Source: Gemmatimonadales bacterium
Lineage (GTDB): Bacteria > Gemmatimonadota > Gemmatimonadetes > Gemmatimonadales > GWC2-71-9
Assembly: GCA_030601605.1 (NCBI GenBank)
Contig: JAUVTI010000011.1
Coordinates: 1-24,333, forward strand
Length of the DNA stretch: 24,333 nucleotides
Direction: 5' to 3'
How positions within the stretch are numbered: position 1 is the stretch's first letter; each line of letters begins with the position of its first letter. Of this stretch, positions 7,950 through 14,609 are shown piece by piece. The notes beneath the pieces were generated by a model. It saw nothing but the letters and a program-made list of their open reading frames with translations. It had not been told where the DNA came from and ran no database searches. The position numbers and the translations under genes were made by a program.

Positions 7950-10312
7950 GCAACCCCAACGCTGAGTCCGCTCGGGCGACCCCGGCGCGGCCCACGCTGC
8001 TCGCGACGGGCCTGCTCTCGATATGGGTCCTGATTCTCTCTGCGCCGATGGTGGTGGGGAAGTGGCTGGCGAGCCCGGTGAGCGACCAGTATGCCACGGG
8101 CTATGCGTTCCGTGACTGGAGCGCGGCCCAACTTGGCGAGACAGGGGCAGTTGCGTTGTGGAACCCGGAACTGTTCGGGGGCCTGCCGTTCGTGGCGGCG
8201 CAGCACGGCGACATCTTCTACTGGACCTCGTGGCTGCGCCTCTTGCTGCCCACGGAAGTCGTGATGAACCTCGGCTTCGTGGTCCACTACATCGCCGCGG
8301 GGCTGCTCACCTATCTGTTGCTGCGGCTGCTGGGGGTCTCCTGGCTCGGCTCGGTCGTGGGCGGCATGGCCTACCAGCTCTCCGGCATCGTGGGATCGTA
8401 TCCCGCGCCGGGCCACGACGGAAAACTGTTCGTGACGGCGCTGCTCCCCCTCGCGTTCATCGCACTGGTGCTGGCCATCAGAAAGAAGCGCTGGGAGGGT
8501 TACGGCCTGCTCGCGCTCACGGTAGGGCTCGCGCTGCTGTCGCCCCACTACCAGATGACGTACTACCTGCTGATTGCCGCAGGACTGTTCGCGCTCTACC
8601 TGAGCGTCGGAGAGAAGTCGGACAAGCCGCTGTCCAACCGCTTCATCGCGCTCGGCATGGCACTGGCGGCCATCTTCGTGGGCTTCGGGATCGCGATGAT
8701 CCAGGTACTCCCGTTCTACCACTACATCCCGTTCTCCCCGCGGGCTTCCGGCTACTACGGCTTCGGGGGGTCTGTGTCGTTCGCGATTCCCTGGGCGCAC
8801 GTGCCCGAGTTCTTCCTGGCCGGCTTCGTCGGCTCCATCCAGAACTACTGGGGATCCAATCCTCTCAAGCTGCACTCGGAGTACCTCGGGCTGGCGGTGG
8901 TCGCGCTGGCGGCGCTGGGCGCGGCGAGCGGACGCAAGCGGCTGAGCCTGTGGCTGGGCGGTATCGGGCTCCTGTTCCTGCTGATCACGCTCGGCGCCGG
9001 GACGCCCTTCTACCGCCTCTGGTGGTCGGTCATGCCGTTCGTGCAGCAGACGCGCGCGCCCGGGATGGCCTTCTTCGTGGTCGCGTTCGTGGTGGCGCTG
9101 TTCGCGGGTTTCGGGGCCGAGCGGCTGGAGCGCGGCGAGGGCCGGCGACACGCGCTCGCGTGGCTCGTGGTGGGCGCGGGCGTCATCGTGCTGGCACTGG
9201 CCGGTGCGTTCGGCGGATTCGCGGAGGGGCTGGCGTCCACGCTCGAGACCGTGCAGGGGGGCTCGATGCTGGTCGTGGAGGCGGCGAAGCCAGGCATCCG
9301 GACGGGAGCGTTCTGGAGCGGCGCGGCCCTCCTCGTGGTCGGTGCGATCGCGCTGCTGCGGCTGAGCGGGCGCGCCCCGCTGCCTGTTCTCCTGCTCGGG
9401 CTCCCGCTCGTAGTCGGGGCCGACCTCTGGCACAACGCGCAGTCGTTCTGGATGTACAGTGAGGCGCCGCGCGCCGGACTTTACGCTGCCGACCCGATCA
9501 CGGAGCACCTCGAGGCCGAGCCCGGCCCATTCCAGGTGCTGAACGTGAACGCCTACCCCGGCTCCAGTCTGATGGCGTTCGGGATCCATCAGGTGCTGGG
9601 ACACCACGGCAACGAGCTGCACAACTTCGACGAGCTGATGGGCGGCAAGAACCAGTGGCGCTACCTGGGCAGCTCGAACCTCTGGAACCTGCTGGGCGTG
9701 CGGTATCTGATCATGCCGTCGGACCAGGCTCCCGACACGATCCCCGGCCTGAGGCGCGTGCTCACCCAGGTGCCTACGGCCCCAGGCGGGCTGGCCGACC
9801 TGTTCGTTCAGGTCGATCCGCCCCCGTTCGCGCGCCTGGTCCCGGAAGCGGTGATGGCGCCCAACGAGCAGGCGATCCCCGTCATCGTGGACCCCCGCAC
9901 GGGCTTCGATCCCGACCGCGTGGTGCTGCTCGCTCCGGAGGCCGGGATCCAGCTCGGCACCGTGACCGAGATCCCGGAGCCGCTCGACGCCAGCGTCACG
10001 GTCGAGGAGTGGCGTCCCGGCCACATGCGGCTGCGCATCACGCCGCCCGCTCCCCAGGACGCGTACGTAGTCGTCAGCGAGAACTTCTATCCCGATTGGC
10101 AGGGCAGGGTGGACGGCGAGCCGGCCCAGGTGATGCGCGGAAACGTATCTCTGATTACAGTTCCCGTTCCGGCGGGAGCCGAGAGCGTGGAGCTCGCGTT
10201 CGCGAGCGCGGACTACCGCCTCGGGAAGTGGATCTCGCTGCTGAGCCTCGCGCTCGTGGCGGTTGCCATAGTGATTCCAGTCGTGCAGCGAAGGAGAGGG
10301 CAGAGTGCCTGA
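7946..10312 (+). CDS. YfhO-family polytopic membrane protein (GT-C-like)
   Basis: This is a 788-residue membrane protein starting with GTG in a GTGA overlap. It has a dozen or so hydrophobic helices and a soluble C-terminal part of about 260 residues followed by one last membrane helix (ISLLSLALVAVAIVIPVV). The first external loop holds the family's conserved acidic and aromatic residues: SDQYATGYAFRDW, then LWNPELFGGLPF and QHGDIFYWTSW. The C-terminal region has ENFYPDWQGRVDGEPA, a phrase typical of YfhO proteins. YfhO belongs to the GT-C superfamily, whose Gram-positive members glycosylate lipoteichoic acid using undecaprenyl-phosphate sugars outside the membrane. Here, in a diderm, the acceptor would be another surface glycan, lipid or protein; this is inference. 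The end overlaps the start of a polyprenyl-phosphate-sugar synthase by 8 nt, which fits a donor-maker/donor-user pair. Confidence 0.85.
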   Translation: MSNPNAESARATPARPTLLATGLLSIWVLILSAPMVVGKWLASPVSDQYATGYAFRDWSAAQLGETGAVALWNPELFGGLPFVAAQHGDIFYWTSWLRLLLPTEVVMNLGFVVHYIAAGLLTYLLLRLLGVSWLGSVVGGMAYQLSGIVGSYPAPGHDGKLFVTALLPLAFIALVLAIRKKRWEGYGLLALTVGLALLSPHYQMTYYLLIAAGLFALYLSVGEKSDKPLSNRFIALGMALAAIFVGFGIAMIQVLPFYHYIPFSPRASGYYGFGGSVSFAIPWAHVPEFFLAGFVGSIQNYWGSNPLKLHSEYLGLAVVALAALGAASGRKRLSLWLGGIGLLFLLITLGAGTPFYRLWWSVMPFVQQTRAPGMAFFVVAFVVALFAGFGAERLERGEGRRHALAWLVVGAGVIVLALAGAFGGFAEGLASTLETVQGGSMLVVEAAKPGIRTGAFWSGAALLVVGAIALLRLSGRAPLPVLLLGLPLVVGADLWHNAQSFWMYSEAPRAGLYAADPITEHLEAEPGPFQVLNVNAYPGSSLMAFGIHQVLGHHGNELHNFDELMGGKNQWRYLGSSNLWNLLGVRYLIMPSDQAPDTIPGLRRVLTQVPTAPGGLADLFVQVDPPPFARLVPEAVMAPNEQAIPVIVDPRTGFDPDRVVLLAPEAGIQLGTVTEIPEPLDASVTVEEWRPGHMRLRITPPAPQDAYVVVSENFYPDWQGRVDGEPAQVMRGNVSLITVPVPAGAESVELAFASADYRLGKWISLLSLALVAVAIVIPVVQRRRGQSA

Positions 10313-11030
10313 AGAACGGGCGCTGGTGATCGTACCGACCTACAACGAGGCCGAGAGCCTCCCGCTGGTCGTTCCGCGGATTCTGGAGCAGGACAAGCGG
10401 ATCGAGGTGCTGGTCGTAGACGACAACTCGCCCGACGGGACGGGCAGGATGGCCGACGAGATGGCTGCCGACGACCCGCGGGTCCACGTGCTGCACCGCG
10501 AGGGCAAGCTGGGGCTCGGTACGGCCTATCTCACCGGCTTCAAGTGGGCGCTGGAGCGGGATTACGAGTTCATCTTCGAGATGGATGCCGACGGCTCCCA
10601 CGACGCGAAGCACATACCGGAGTTTCTGGCGGCCATCCAGGACGTGGACCTCGTGCTGGGCTCGCGCTACCTCGAGGGGCGGGTCACGGTGGTGAACTGG
10701 CCCATGAGCCGGCTGCTGCTCAGCTACTGCGCCAACATCTATGCCCGGGTCGTGACCGGGCACCGGCTGTACGACGCCACGGGCGGCTTCAAGTGCTTCC
10801 GGCGCCGGGTGCTGGAGGCGATCGACCTGGACGAGGTGCACTCCAACGGGTACTCCTTCCAGATCGAGATGAGCTTCCGGGCCTGGCGCAAAGGCTTCCG
10901 CATCGTGGAGATTCCCATTGTGTTCGTGGATCGGGTGGAGGGGACGAGCAAGATGTCGGGTGGGATCGTGCGCGAGGCGGTGTGGATGGTGTGGCTGCTC
11001 AGGCTGAAGCGGCTATTCAGGCGGATCTAG
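10305..11030 (+). CDS. Polyprenol monophosphomannose (DPM1-like) synthase
   Basis: This 241-residue GT2 enzyme starts at GTG 10305, 8 nt before the YfhO-family stop. It has the full DPM1 set: IVPTYNEAESLPLVV at the N-terminus, VLVVDDNSPDGTG, the intact metal-binding DADGSHD, LVLGSRYLEG, the acceptor-side TGGFKCFRRRVL and the late VEGTSKMSGGI. There is no C-terminal membrane segment, so it is the soluble DPM1 type. The family moves mannose (or sometimes glucose or another hexose) from a nucleotide sugar to a polyprenyl phosphate on the cytoplasmic face. The gene immediately follows the GT-C-like YfhO gene, which would be a natural consumer of the product. It is the second GT2 of this type in the cluster but differs from the first in lacking membrane helices and in keeping the complete DxD motif. 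Mannose specificity is not proven. Confidence 0.9.
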   Translation: MPEERALVIVPTYNEAESLPLVVPRILEQDKRIEVLVVDDNSPDGTGRMADEMAADDPRVHVLHREGKLGLGTAYLTGFKWALERDYEFIFEMDADGSHDAKHIPEFLAAIQDVDLVLGSRYLEGRVTVVNWPMSRLLLSYCANIYARVVTGHRLYDATGGFKCFRRRVLEAIDLDEVHSNGYSFQIEMSFRAWRKGFRIVEIPIVFVDRVEGTSKMSGGIVREAVWMVWLLRLKRLFRRI

Positions 11031-11104
11031 CAGCGGATACGGCAGGCGAGCTACCCTGACCGACCGGTCAATTGCCGGCGGGGTGGGCTCGGCGGGTGGT
11101 GCTA

Positions 11105-11929
11105 ATGCTGGACGGAACGGTCATATACAAGGTTACGGGCTCCGGCAACGACTTCGTGATGCTCGACGGGCGCACGGAGCCCCTAGAGCGTTGGACGCCG
11201 GAGTTGATCCGGGAGATCTGCGCCCGGGGCACCGGAGTGGGGGCAGACGGGTTCGCGGTGCTCCAGCCTGGCTCCAGGCCTGGAGCCGTTCGCTTCCACT
11301 TCTTCAATGCAGATGGGGGCCGCTCCGCCATGTGCGGCAACGCCGCCCTGTGCGCGACGCGTCTCTCCGCCTGGCTCGAGCTGGGGCCCGCCGAGGGTCT
11401 GGTGCTGGAGACCGACTCCGGAGACGTCCCGGCCCGCTGCCTGCCAGGTCCAGGGCAGCGCGCCGAGATCCAGCTTCCGCCGGTCGCCGATCTGACCACC
11501 CCCGACATAGCCGCCGTGTCCGGCGAGCGCTCCATCCACTTCACTGCGGTGGGGGTGCCCCACCTGGTGGTGCTCGTCGAGGACATCGGTGCCGTCCCGC
11601 TCATCGAGCGGGGCAGGGAGCTCCGCTCCCACCCCGCTGTGGGGCCGGACGGCGCCAACGTCACTTTCGTCGGAAACGGCTCCGGCGGCTGGGCCATGCG
11701 CACCTTCGAGCGCGGCGTGGAGGCCGAGACGCTGGCCTGCGGCACCGGGGCGGCCGCCAGCGCAGCCGTCCTGGCCCAGGCCGAGGGCGTCGCCCTCCCC
11801 ATCGACATCCGCACCTCCTCGGGCGCCCTGCTCACAGTTTCCACAGACGCCGCCGCCGGGGGGGAATTCGGCCGGCCGCGCCTGGCTGGGGAGGGCCGGA
11901 TCGTCTTCCGCGCCATCCTGGGAGCCTAG
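11105..11929 (+). CDS. dapF: Diaminopimelate epimerase DapF
   Basis: DapF interconverts LL- and meso-diaminopimelate in the lysine and peptidoglycan pathway. The 274-residue protein (from ATG 11105) has the two mirrored halves with the catalytic cysteine pair: Cys77 in FNADGGRSAMCGNAA and Cys212 in AETLACGTGAAAS. The substrate-binding YKVTGSGNDFVMLDG near the N-terminus and GADGFAVLQPG are also present, and the length is normal. The frame is open above ATG 11105, with GTG codons at 11096 and 11099; ATG is chosen because the core alignment starts right after it and a GGCGGGTGG sequence lies close upstream. The gene follows the glycosyltransferase cluster after a 74-nt gap in which I see no clear promoter or terminator, so it may still be part of that transcript. 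It is the last plus-strand gene before the convergent spacer. Confidence 0.96.
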   Translation: MLDGTVIYKVTGSGNDFVMLDGRTEPLERWTPELIREICARGTGVGADGFAVLQPGSRPGAVRFHFFNADGGRSAMCGNAALCATRLSAWLELGPAEGLVLETDSGDVPARCLPGPGQRAEIQLPPVADLTTPDIAAVSGERSIHFTAVGVPHLVVLVEDIGAVPLIERGRELRSHPAVGPDGANVTFVGNGSGGWAMRTFERGVEAETLACGTGAAASAAVLAQAEGVALPIDIRTSSGALLTVSTDAAAGGEFGRPRLAGEGRIVFRAILGA

Positions 11930-11947
11930 GCCTGCCACCCGGGGCCC

Positions 11948-11963
11948 CGATGCTGCCGCATCG
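11948..11963 (+). terminator. Hairpin just after dapF, possible weak terminator
   Basis: A perfect 6-bp stem CGATGC/GCATCG with a 4-nt loop TGCC begins 18 nt after the dapF stop. A second small inverted repeat, GTTCA/TGAAC (11970-11984), follows. Neither has a clear run of T, so a simple intrinsic terminator is uncertain. The site is the natural end of the plus-strand run. Confidence 0.3.
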
Positions 11964-12088
11964 ACCCTCGTTCACAATCTGAACCGTAATCCCGCCGCGC
12001 GTTTCATCTGCCTGCTTGGTATGTGGGATGCTAAAACATTGGGGTGGAGCGCGTTACAACCTGCCATCCGGACAAGCTCACACTTATC

Positions 12089-12103
12089 CACACACACACA
12101 CAC
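12089..12103. repeat. (CA)7 dinucleotide tract
   Basis: Seven consecutive CA units plus one C stand in the convergent spacer. Dinucleotide runs of this length are uncommon in GC-rich bacterial genomes and can vary in length between strains. It is non-coding here. Confidence 0.9.
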
Positions 12104-12146
12104 CATAGCTTAACATAACATATCTTATACGCAGTTCATGTAGCCT

Positions 12147-12177
12147 GAGAAAGAAGGGCGGAACTGCCGTCCCGCCC
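12147..12177 (-). terminator. Intrinsic terminator for the minus-strand run
   Basis: Read on the minus strand, the arms GGGCGG (12177-12172) and CCGCCC (12161-12156) form a GC-rich 6-bp stem with a 10-nt loop, followed by the pyrimidine-rich CTTCTTTCTC. It lies about 30 nt after the stop of the YfgM-like gene, the expected position for a Rho-independent terminator. The tail is interrupted by C, so strength is uncertain. On the plus strand the tail is ACTTTCC, which is weak. Confidence 0.6.
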
Positions 12178-12207
12178 ACTTTCCAAGTGCCCTTTTGGCG
12201 GTGTCCC

Positions 12208-12897
12208 TCAGCCTCTGGCAGCCCCGATCGCGGCCCGAAGCTCGCCCAACCGGACCCGTGCCTCGGTCGAGCTGGGAGAGTCCTCGAACTCGCTCAGAAC
12301 GCGCTCGTAGGCTTCCAGGGCCCGAGTCGTGTCGCCAGCGGCCCAGTAGACCCGTCCTGCGTCGCTCAGGTACTGCGCCTCGAGGAAGGTGTACCAGGAC
12401 TCCTCGGCGGCCCTCTCGTACGCCTCCCCCGCCGCTGCCATGTTCCCGAGCTGCTCCTCGGCGGTGCCCAGCAGTCCGTAGGCAGGAGCCCTGAACTGGG
12501 CCTCCAGGCCCCCTGAGAGGGCTCCTCGAAGCTCCTGGACGGCCAGAGATGGCTCGTCCTGGATCAGGCGAACCTGCGCCAGCAGGATGATGGCTTCATC
12601 TGCTGCGGCGGTCCCGCCGTGGCTCGCGATGAGGCGCGAGAGGTCGCTTGCGGCGAGCGGCAGGTTGCCGGACTGGGCCGCGACTCGCGCCTCGTTCAGC
12701 GACCGATCCGCCTGGGCCGCCTTGTTTCGCTGATACTGGACGGTCATCCACACGCCGGCCGTGATCACGATGACGGCGGCGAGTGTGCCGGTTACCTGGC
12801 GCCTGTACTTGGCGATCCACTCAATTGTCTGCTGGCCGCGGTCGGGTGCCTCGGGCGCGGGCTCCGGGGCGGCTCCAGCTCGCTTTTTCTTGCTCAC
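12208..12897 (-). CDS. YfgM-like membrane-anchored TPR protein
   Basis: The 229-residue protein starts at GTG 12897 with AGAGGGA just upstream. The N-terminus is strongly basic (SKKKRAG), then proline/alanine-rich, then there is a single membrane segment (TGTLAAVIVITAGVWMTV, about residues 37-54). The remainder is helical with TPR-like repeats, for example AYGLLGTAEEQLGNMAAAGEAYE and the similar AGRVYWAAGDTTRALEAYE (each part of a 34-residue unit). This cytoplasm-in, periplasm-out layout is that of the TPR_21/YfgM family, which in E. coli is an accessory of the SecYEG translocon and of periplasmic chaperones. Function here is by analogy only; other membrane-anchored TPR adaptors share this plan. 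It lies 56 nt downstream of tRNA-Arg and is followed by a terminator, so it is the last gene of the minus-strand run. Confidence 0.75.
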   Translation of the reverse strand: MSKKKRAGAAPEPAPEAPDRGQQTIEWIAKYRRQVTGTLAAVIVITAGVWMTVQYQRNKAAQADRSLNEARVAAQSGNLPLAASDLSRLIASHGGTAAADEAIILLAQVRLIQDEPSLAVQELRGALSGGLEAQFRAPAYGLLGTAEEQLGNMAAAGEAYERAAEESWYTFLEAQYLSDAGRVYWAAGDTTRALEAYERVLSEFEDSPSSTEARVRLGELRAAIGAARG

Positions 12898-12953
12898 GGT
12901 CCCTCTGGGAAAACGCGTCTCACAAGTGCCTGCTCGAAAACTCCTGCTCTGAG

Positions 12954-13027
12954 TGCCCCTGGGGTGACTCGAACACCCGGCCCACGGTTTAGGAAACCGT
13001 TGCTCTATCCACCTGAGCTACAGGGGC
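12954..13027 (-). tRNA. tRNA-Arg (anticodon CCT)
   Basis: The minus strand folds into a complete cloverleaf of 74 nt. The acceptor stem is GCCCCTG/CAGGGGC with discriminator A. The D-arm is GCTC/GAGC. The anticodon arm is ACGGT-TTCCTAA-ACCGT with anticodon CCT (complement of plus-strand 12991-12993), which reads AGG arginine codons. The variable loop has 5 nt and the T-arm is GGGTG-TTCGAGT-CACCC. All stems pair perfectly. The 3' CCA is not encoded (the sequence continues CTC), so it would be added by tRNA nucleotidyltransferase. Confidence 0.97.
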
Positions 13028-13036
13028 GAGCCATGC

Positions 13037-13065
13037 AAAATAACCGACTACAGAGCGGCAACCAA
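13037..13065 (-). promoter_or_regulatory. Candidate sigma-70 promoter for tRNA-Arg
   Basis: On the minus strand TTGGTT (13065-13060) and TATTTT (13042-13037) are separated by exactly 17 nt. Transcription would begin near 13030, a few bases before the tRNA 5' end at 13027. Both boxes match the consensus only partly. It lies in the 49-nt gap between the apt-like gene and the tRNA. Confidence 0.4.
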
Positions 13066-13076
13066 CCACCCCGGTC

Positions 13077-13634
13077 CTAACCGGCTCGCGGGTACGTCAG
13101 GAGGCTCCACAGCGGTATTCCCTCGAGCTTCGAGCGGCCGTCCAGCTCGAGGAGCTCGAGCAGCACGCTGACTGCGACGACTTCGCCCCCGGCCTCGCGG
13201 GCGGCCTTGACCGCCGCCTCGGCCGTGGCTCCCGTGGCCAGCACGTCATCCACGATCAGCACCCGCTCCCCCGACTCGATGGCGTCCTTGTGGACCTCGA
13301 TGGCCTCGGCACTGTACTCCGGACCGTACTCCACCATGTGTGTCACGTGCGGCAGCTTGCCGGGCTTGTGCGCCGGCACCAGCCCGGCCTTGAGCTCGAT
13401 GCTGACGGCCCCGCCCAGCATGAACCCTCCTGGCTCGACGGCCACGACCTTGTCCACATCGAGCCCCCTGGCGGGCTCCGCGATGTGGCGGACCGTCTGC
13501 CGAAACAGCATGGGGTCCTGGAGGATGGGAGTGATGTCCCTGTAGACGATTCCCGGCGTCGGGAAATCTGGCACTTCCCGGATGGCGTCGTATAAACGAC
13601 GCAAGGTGTCCTTCGTGGGCTTCTTTTGTGGCAT
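13077..13634 (-). CDS. apt: Adenine phosphoribosyltransferase-like protein with altered substrate loops
   Basis: The 185-residue protein matches type I PRTases of the Apt family, which make AMP from adenine and PRPP in purine salvage. It keeps the N-terminal PDFPTPGIVYRDITPIL (the usual 'F-P-x-P-G-I-x-F-x-D-I-T-P-x-L'), the KLP loop, the EYGPEYSAEAIEVHKDAI region and the PRPP motif VLIVDDVLATGATAEA (125-140). Two normally conserved arginines differ: the E-[SA]-R-G-F motif is EPGGF (67-71) and R-K-P-G-K-L-P is HKPGKLP (89-95). This could mean changed activity or specificity, so the symbol is given with reserve. It starts 2 nt after the acylphosphatase stop, with no clear ribosome-binding site, suggesting coupled translation. 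It is the last protein gene before the tRNA. Confidence 0.85.
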   Translation of the reverse strand: MPQKKPTKDTLRRLYDAIREVPDFPTPGIVYRDITPILQDPMLFRQTVRHIAEPARGLDVDKVVAVEPGGFMLGGAVSIELKAGLVPAHKPGKLPHVTHMVEYGPEYSAEAIEVHKDAIESGERVLIVDDVLATGATAEAAVKAAREAGGEVVAVSVLLELLELDGRSKLEGIPLWSLLTYPRAG

Positions 13635-13636
13635 AA

Positions 13637-13927
13637 CTATTTGATATCGAAGGTGTTAGAATGCACTACGTCATGTGGAACATGTGCCTTTTCCACACTT
13701 TCCACATGTGCCCACCGCGGCCCCTTCCGCAGTACGGCCTCGAACTGCTCCAGAACTTCGGCCGGTCCGGCCGCCACGGCCTCCACCTGCCCGTCTGCCA
13801 GATTGCGAACCCAGCCGGCCAGGCCGAGCCGCTCGCCCTCCCGGAGGGCGAACCAGCGGTACCCCACTCCCTGGACCCGGCCGGAGACGAGCCAGCGTGC
13901 CGTCACGCGGCCCTGCTCGTCGCTCAC
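13637..13927 (-). CDS. acyP: Acylphosphatase
   Basis: This small cytoplasmic enzyme (96 residues, the usual size) hydrolyses acyl phosphates such as acetyl phosphate. The diagnostic motif GRVQGVGYRWF (about 16-26) contains the catalytic phosphate-binding arginine, and GWVRNLADGQVE contains the catalytic asparagine. The GTG start overlaps the dedA stop as GTGA, so it is probably translated with it. The last ~25 codons are less GC-rich than the rest and hold a 9-bp inverted repeat; the encoded tail (VPHDVVHSNTFDIK) is longer and more histidine-rich than in typical family members. Members often lie beside unrelated housekeeping genes, so the position says little about role. Confidence 0.93.
   Translation of the reverse strand: MSDEQGRVTARWLVSGRVQGVGYRWFALREGERLGLAGWVRNLADGQVEAVAAGPAEVLEQFEAVLRKGPRWAHVESVEKAHVPHDVVHSNTFDIK
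13672..13708. repeat. 9-bp perfect inverted repeat in the 3' end of acyP
   Basis: CATGTGGAA (13672-13680) and TTCCACATG (13700-13708) are perfect reverse complements separated by 19 nt. Related CATGTG words occur at 13681 and 13705. The patch is AT-richer than its surroundings and lies within the coding end of the acylphosphatase gene, just upstream of the apt-like gene on the minus strand. Confidence 0.7.
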
Positions 13928-14604
13928 CCGGCCCTCCCCTGCCCCGAATTGGTCTCCGGGGCCTCGCCGCGGCCCCGTCGCCGCCGCCGCCAGATGTAGA
14001 CGCCCACCACCAGGCCGACGAGGGGGATGAGCACGAGGATCGCCTGGGTGCTGTACCGGGCGACGTCCGGATCCCGCATGAGCTCGTCCAGCGTCACCAC
14101 TACCTCAGAGTGCCTCCCCACGTACCAGCCAATATAGGTCAGGATGGTGCACCAGATTCCGGCCCCGAGCGCAGTGTAGAGGACGAAGCGGTCCAGGCGC
14201 ATCCGGGCGAGTCCCGCCGGCAGCGATATGAGCTGCCGGATGACCGGTATCAGCCTGCCCACGAAGGTGCTTATTTCTCCGTGGTTCCGAAAGAAGGCCT
14301 CGGCGCGGTCCAGCGACGCCTCCCGCATGAGGAGGTAGCGATGGTATCTGTGCAGCAGCGGGCGCCCCAGGCGCACCGCCAGGAAGTAGTTGAACACAGC
14401 TCCAAGCAGGCTCCCGAGCACGCCGGCGCCGAGCGCAAGCGGCGCGCTCATCCGGCCCTGGGCCGCCAGGTACCCCGCCGGGGGCAACACCACCTCGCTG
14501 GGGAACGGGAAGAAGGACGACTCGAGCGCCATGAGCAGCGTGATTCCGGGGTACCCAAGCCGGAATATGGTCTCGGTGATCCACCCGACGACGGCCTCGA
14601 ACAC
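13924..14604 (-). CDS. DedA family membrane protein
   Basis: The 226-residue protein belongs to the DedA/SNARE-associated (VTT domain) superfamily of inner-membrane proteins. These are implicated in lipid-carrier recycling, including undecaprenyl phosphate flipping in some members, and in proton-motive-force and envelope homeostasis. The diagnostic stretch ESSFFPFPSEVVLPPAGYLA is near the N-terminus (about 28-47), and the family's re-entrant arginine motif FVGRLIPVIRQLISLPAG lies in the middle. There are about five hydrophobic segments, and the C-terminus is strongly basic (YIWRRRRRGRG). It starts 5 nt after the pcm stop and ends in a GTGA overlap with acyP. Its possible link to lipid-carrier handling would fit the polyprenyl-phosphate enzymes on the other strand, but that is inference. 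Confidence 0.9.
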   Translation of the reverse strand: MFEAVVGWITETIFRLGYPGITLLMALESSFFPFPSEVVLPPAGYLAAQGRMSAPLALGAGVLGSLLGAVFNYFLAVRLGRPLLHRYHRYLLMREASLDRAEAFFRNHGEISTFVGRLIPVIRQLISLPAGLARMRLDRFVLYTALGAGIWCTILTYIGWYVGRHSEVVVTLDELMRDPDVARYSTQAILVLIPLVGLVVGVYIWRRRRRGRGEAPETNSGQGRAG

Positions 14605-14609
14605 GCTCT

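Larger units (their letters stand above)
11930..12207. other. Convergent intergenic spacer, locally AT-richer
   Basis: This 278-nt stretch lies between the 3' ends of dapF (plus) and the YfgM-like gene (minus). I see no credible gene in it. Base composition changes from the GC-rich coding style to an AT-richer patch around 12045-12150, including CTTAACATAACATATCTTAT. It holds two small hairpins near dapF, a (CA)7 tract and a stronger hairpin near the minus-strand gene. The likely role is transcription termination from both sides. Confidence 0.7.

Noticed and set aside
7793..10024. Long minus-strand open frame of 743 codons opposite the YfhO-family gene
   Set aside because: It is rich in Arg, Glu, Gln and His with no recognisable domain, and lies wholly opposite a well-supported membrane protein gene. 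GC-rich codons give few stops on the opposite strand.
12089..12103. CRISPR or mobile-element repeat in the convergent spacer
   Set aside because: Only a dinucleotide run and short hairpins are present; there are no spaced long repeats, terminal inverted repeats or transposase.
12954..13027. tRNA-Arg as a phage or island attachment site
   Set aside because: No integrase gene and no repeated copy of the tRNA 3' end were seen in the window.
13672..13708. Sigma-54 promoter before the apt-like gene
   Set aside because: A GGCAC word is present on the minus strand but the matching -12 TTGC element is not at the right distance. I found no convincing -24/-12 promoter elsewhere in the window by eye.
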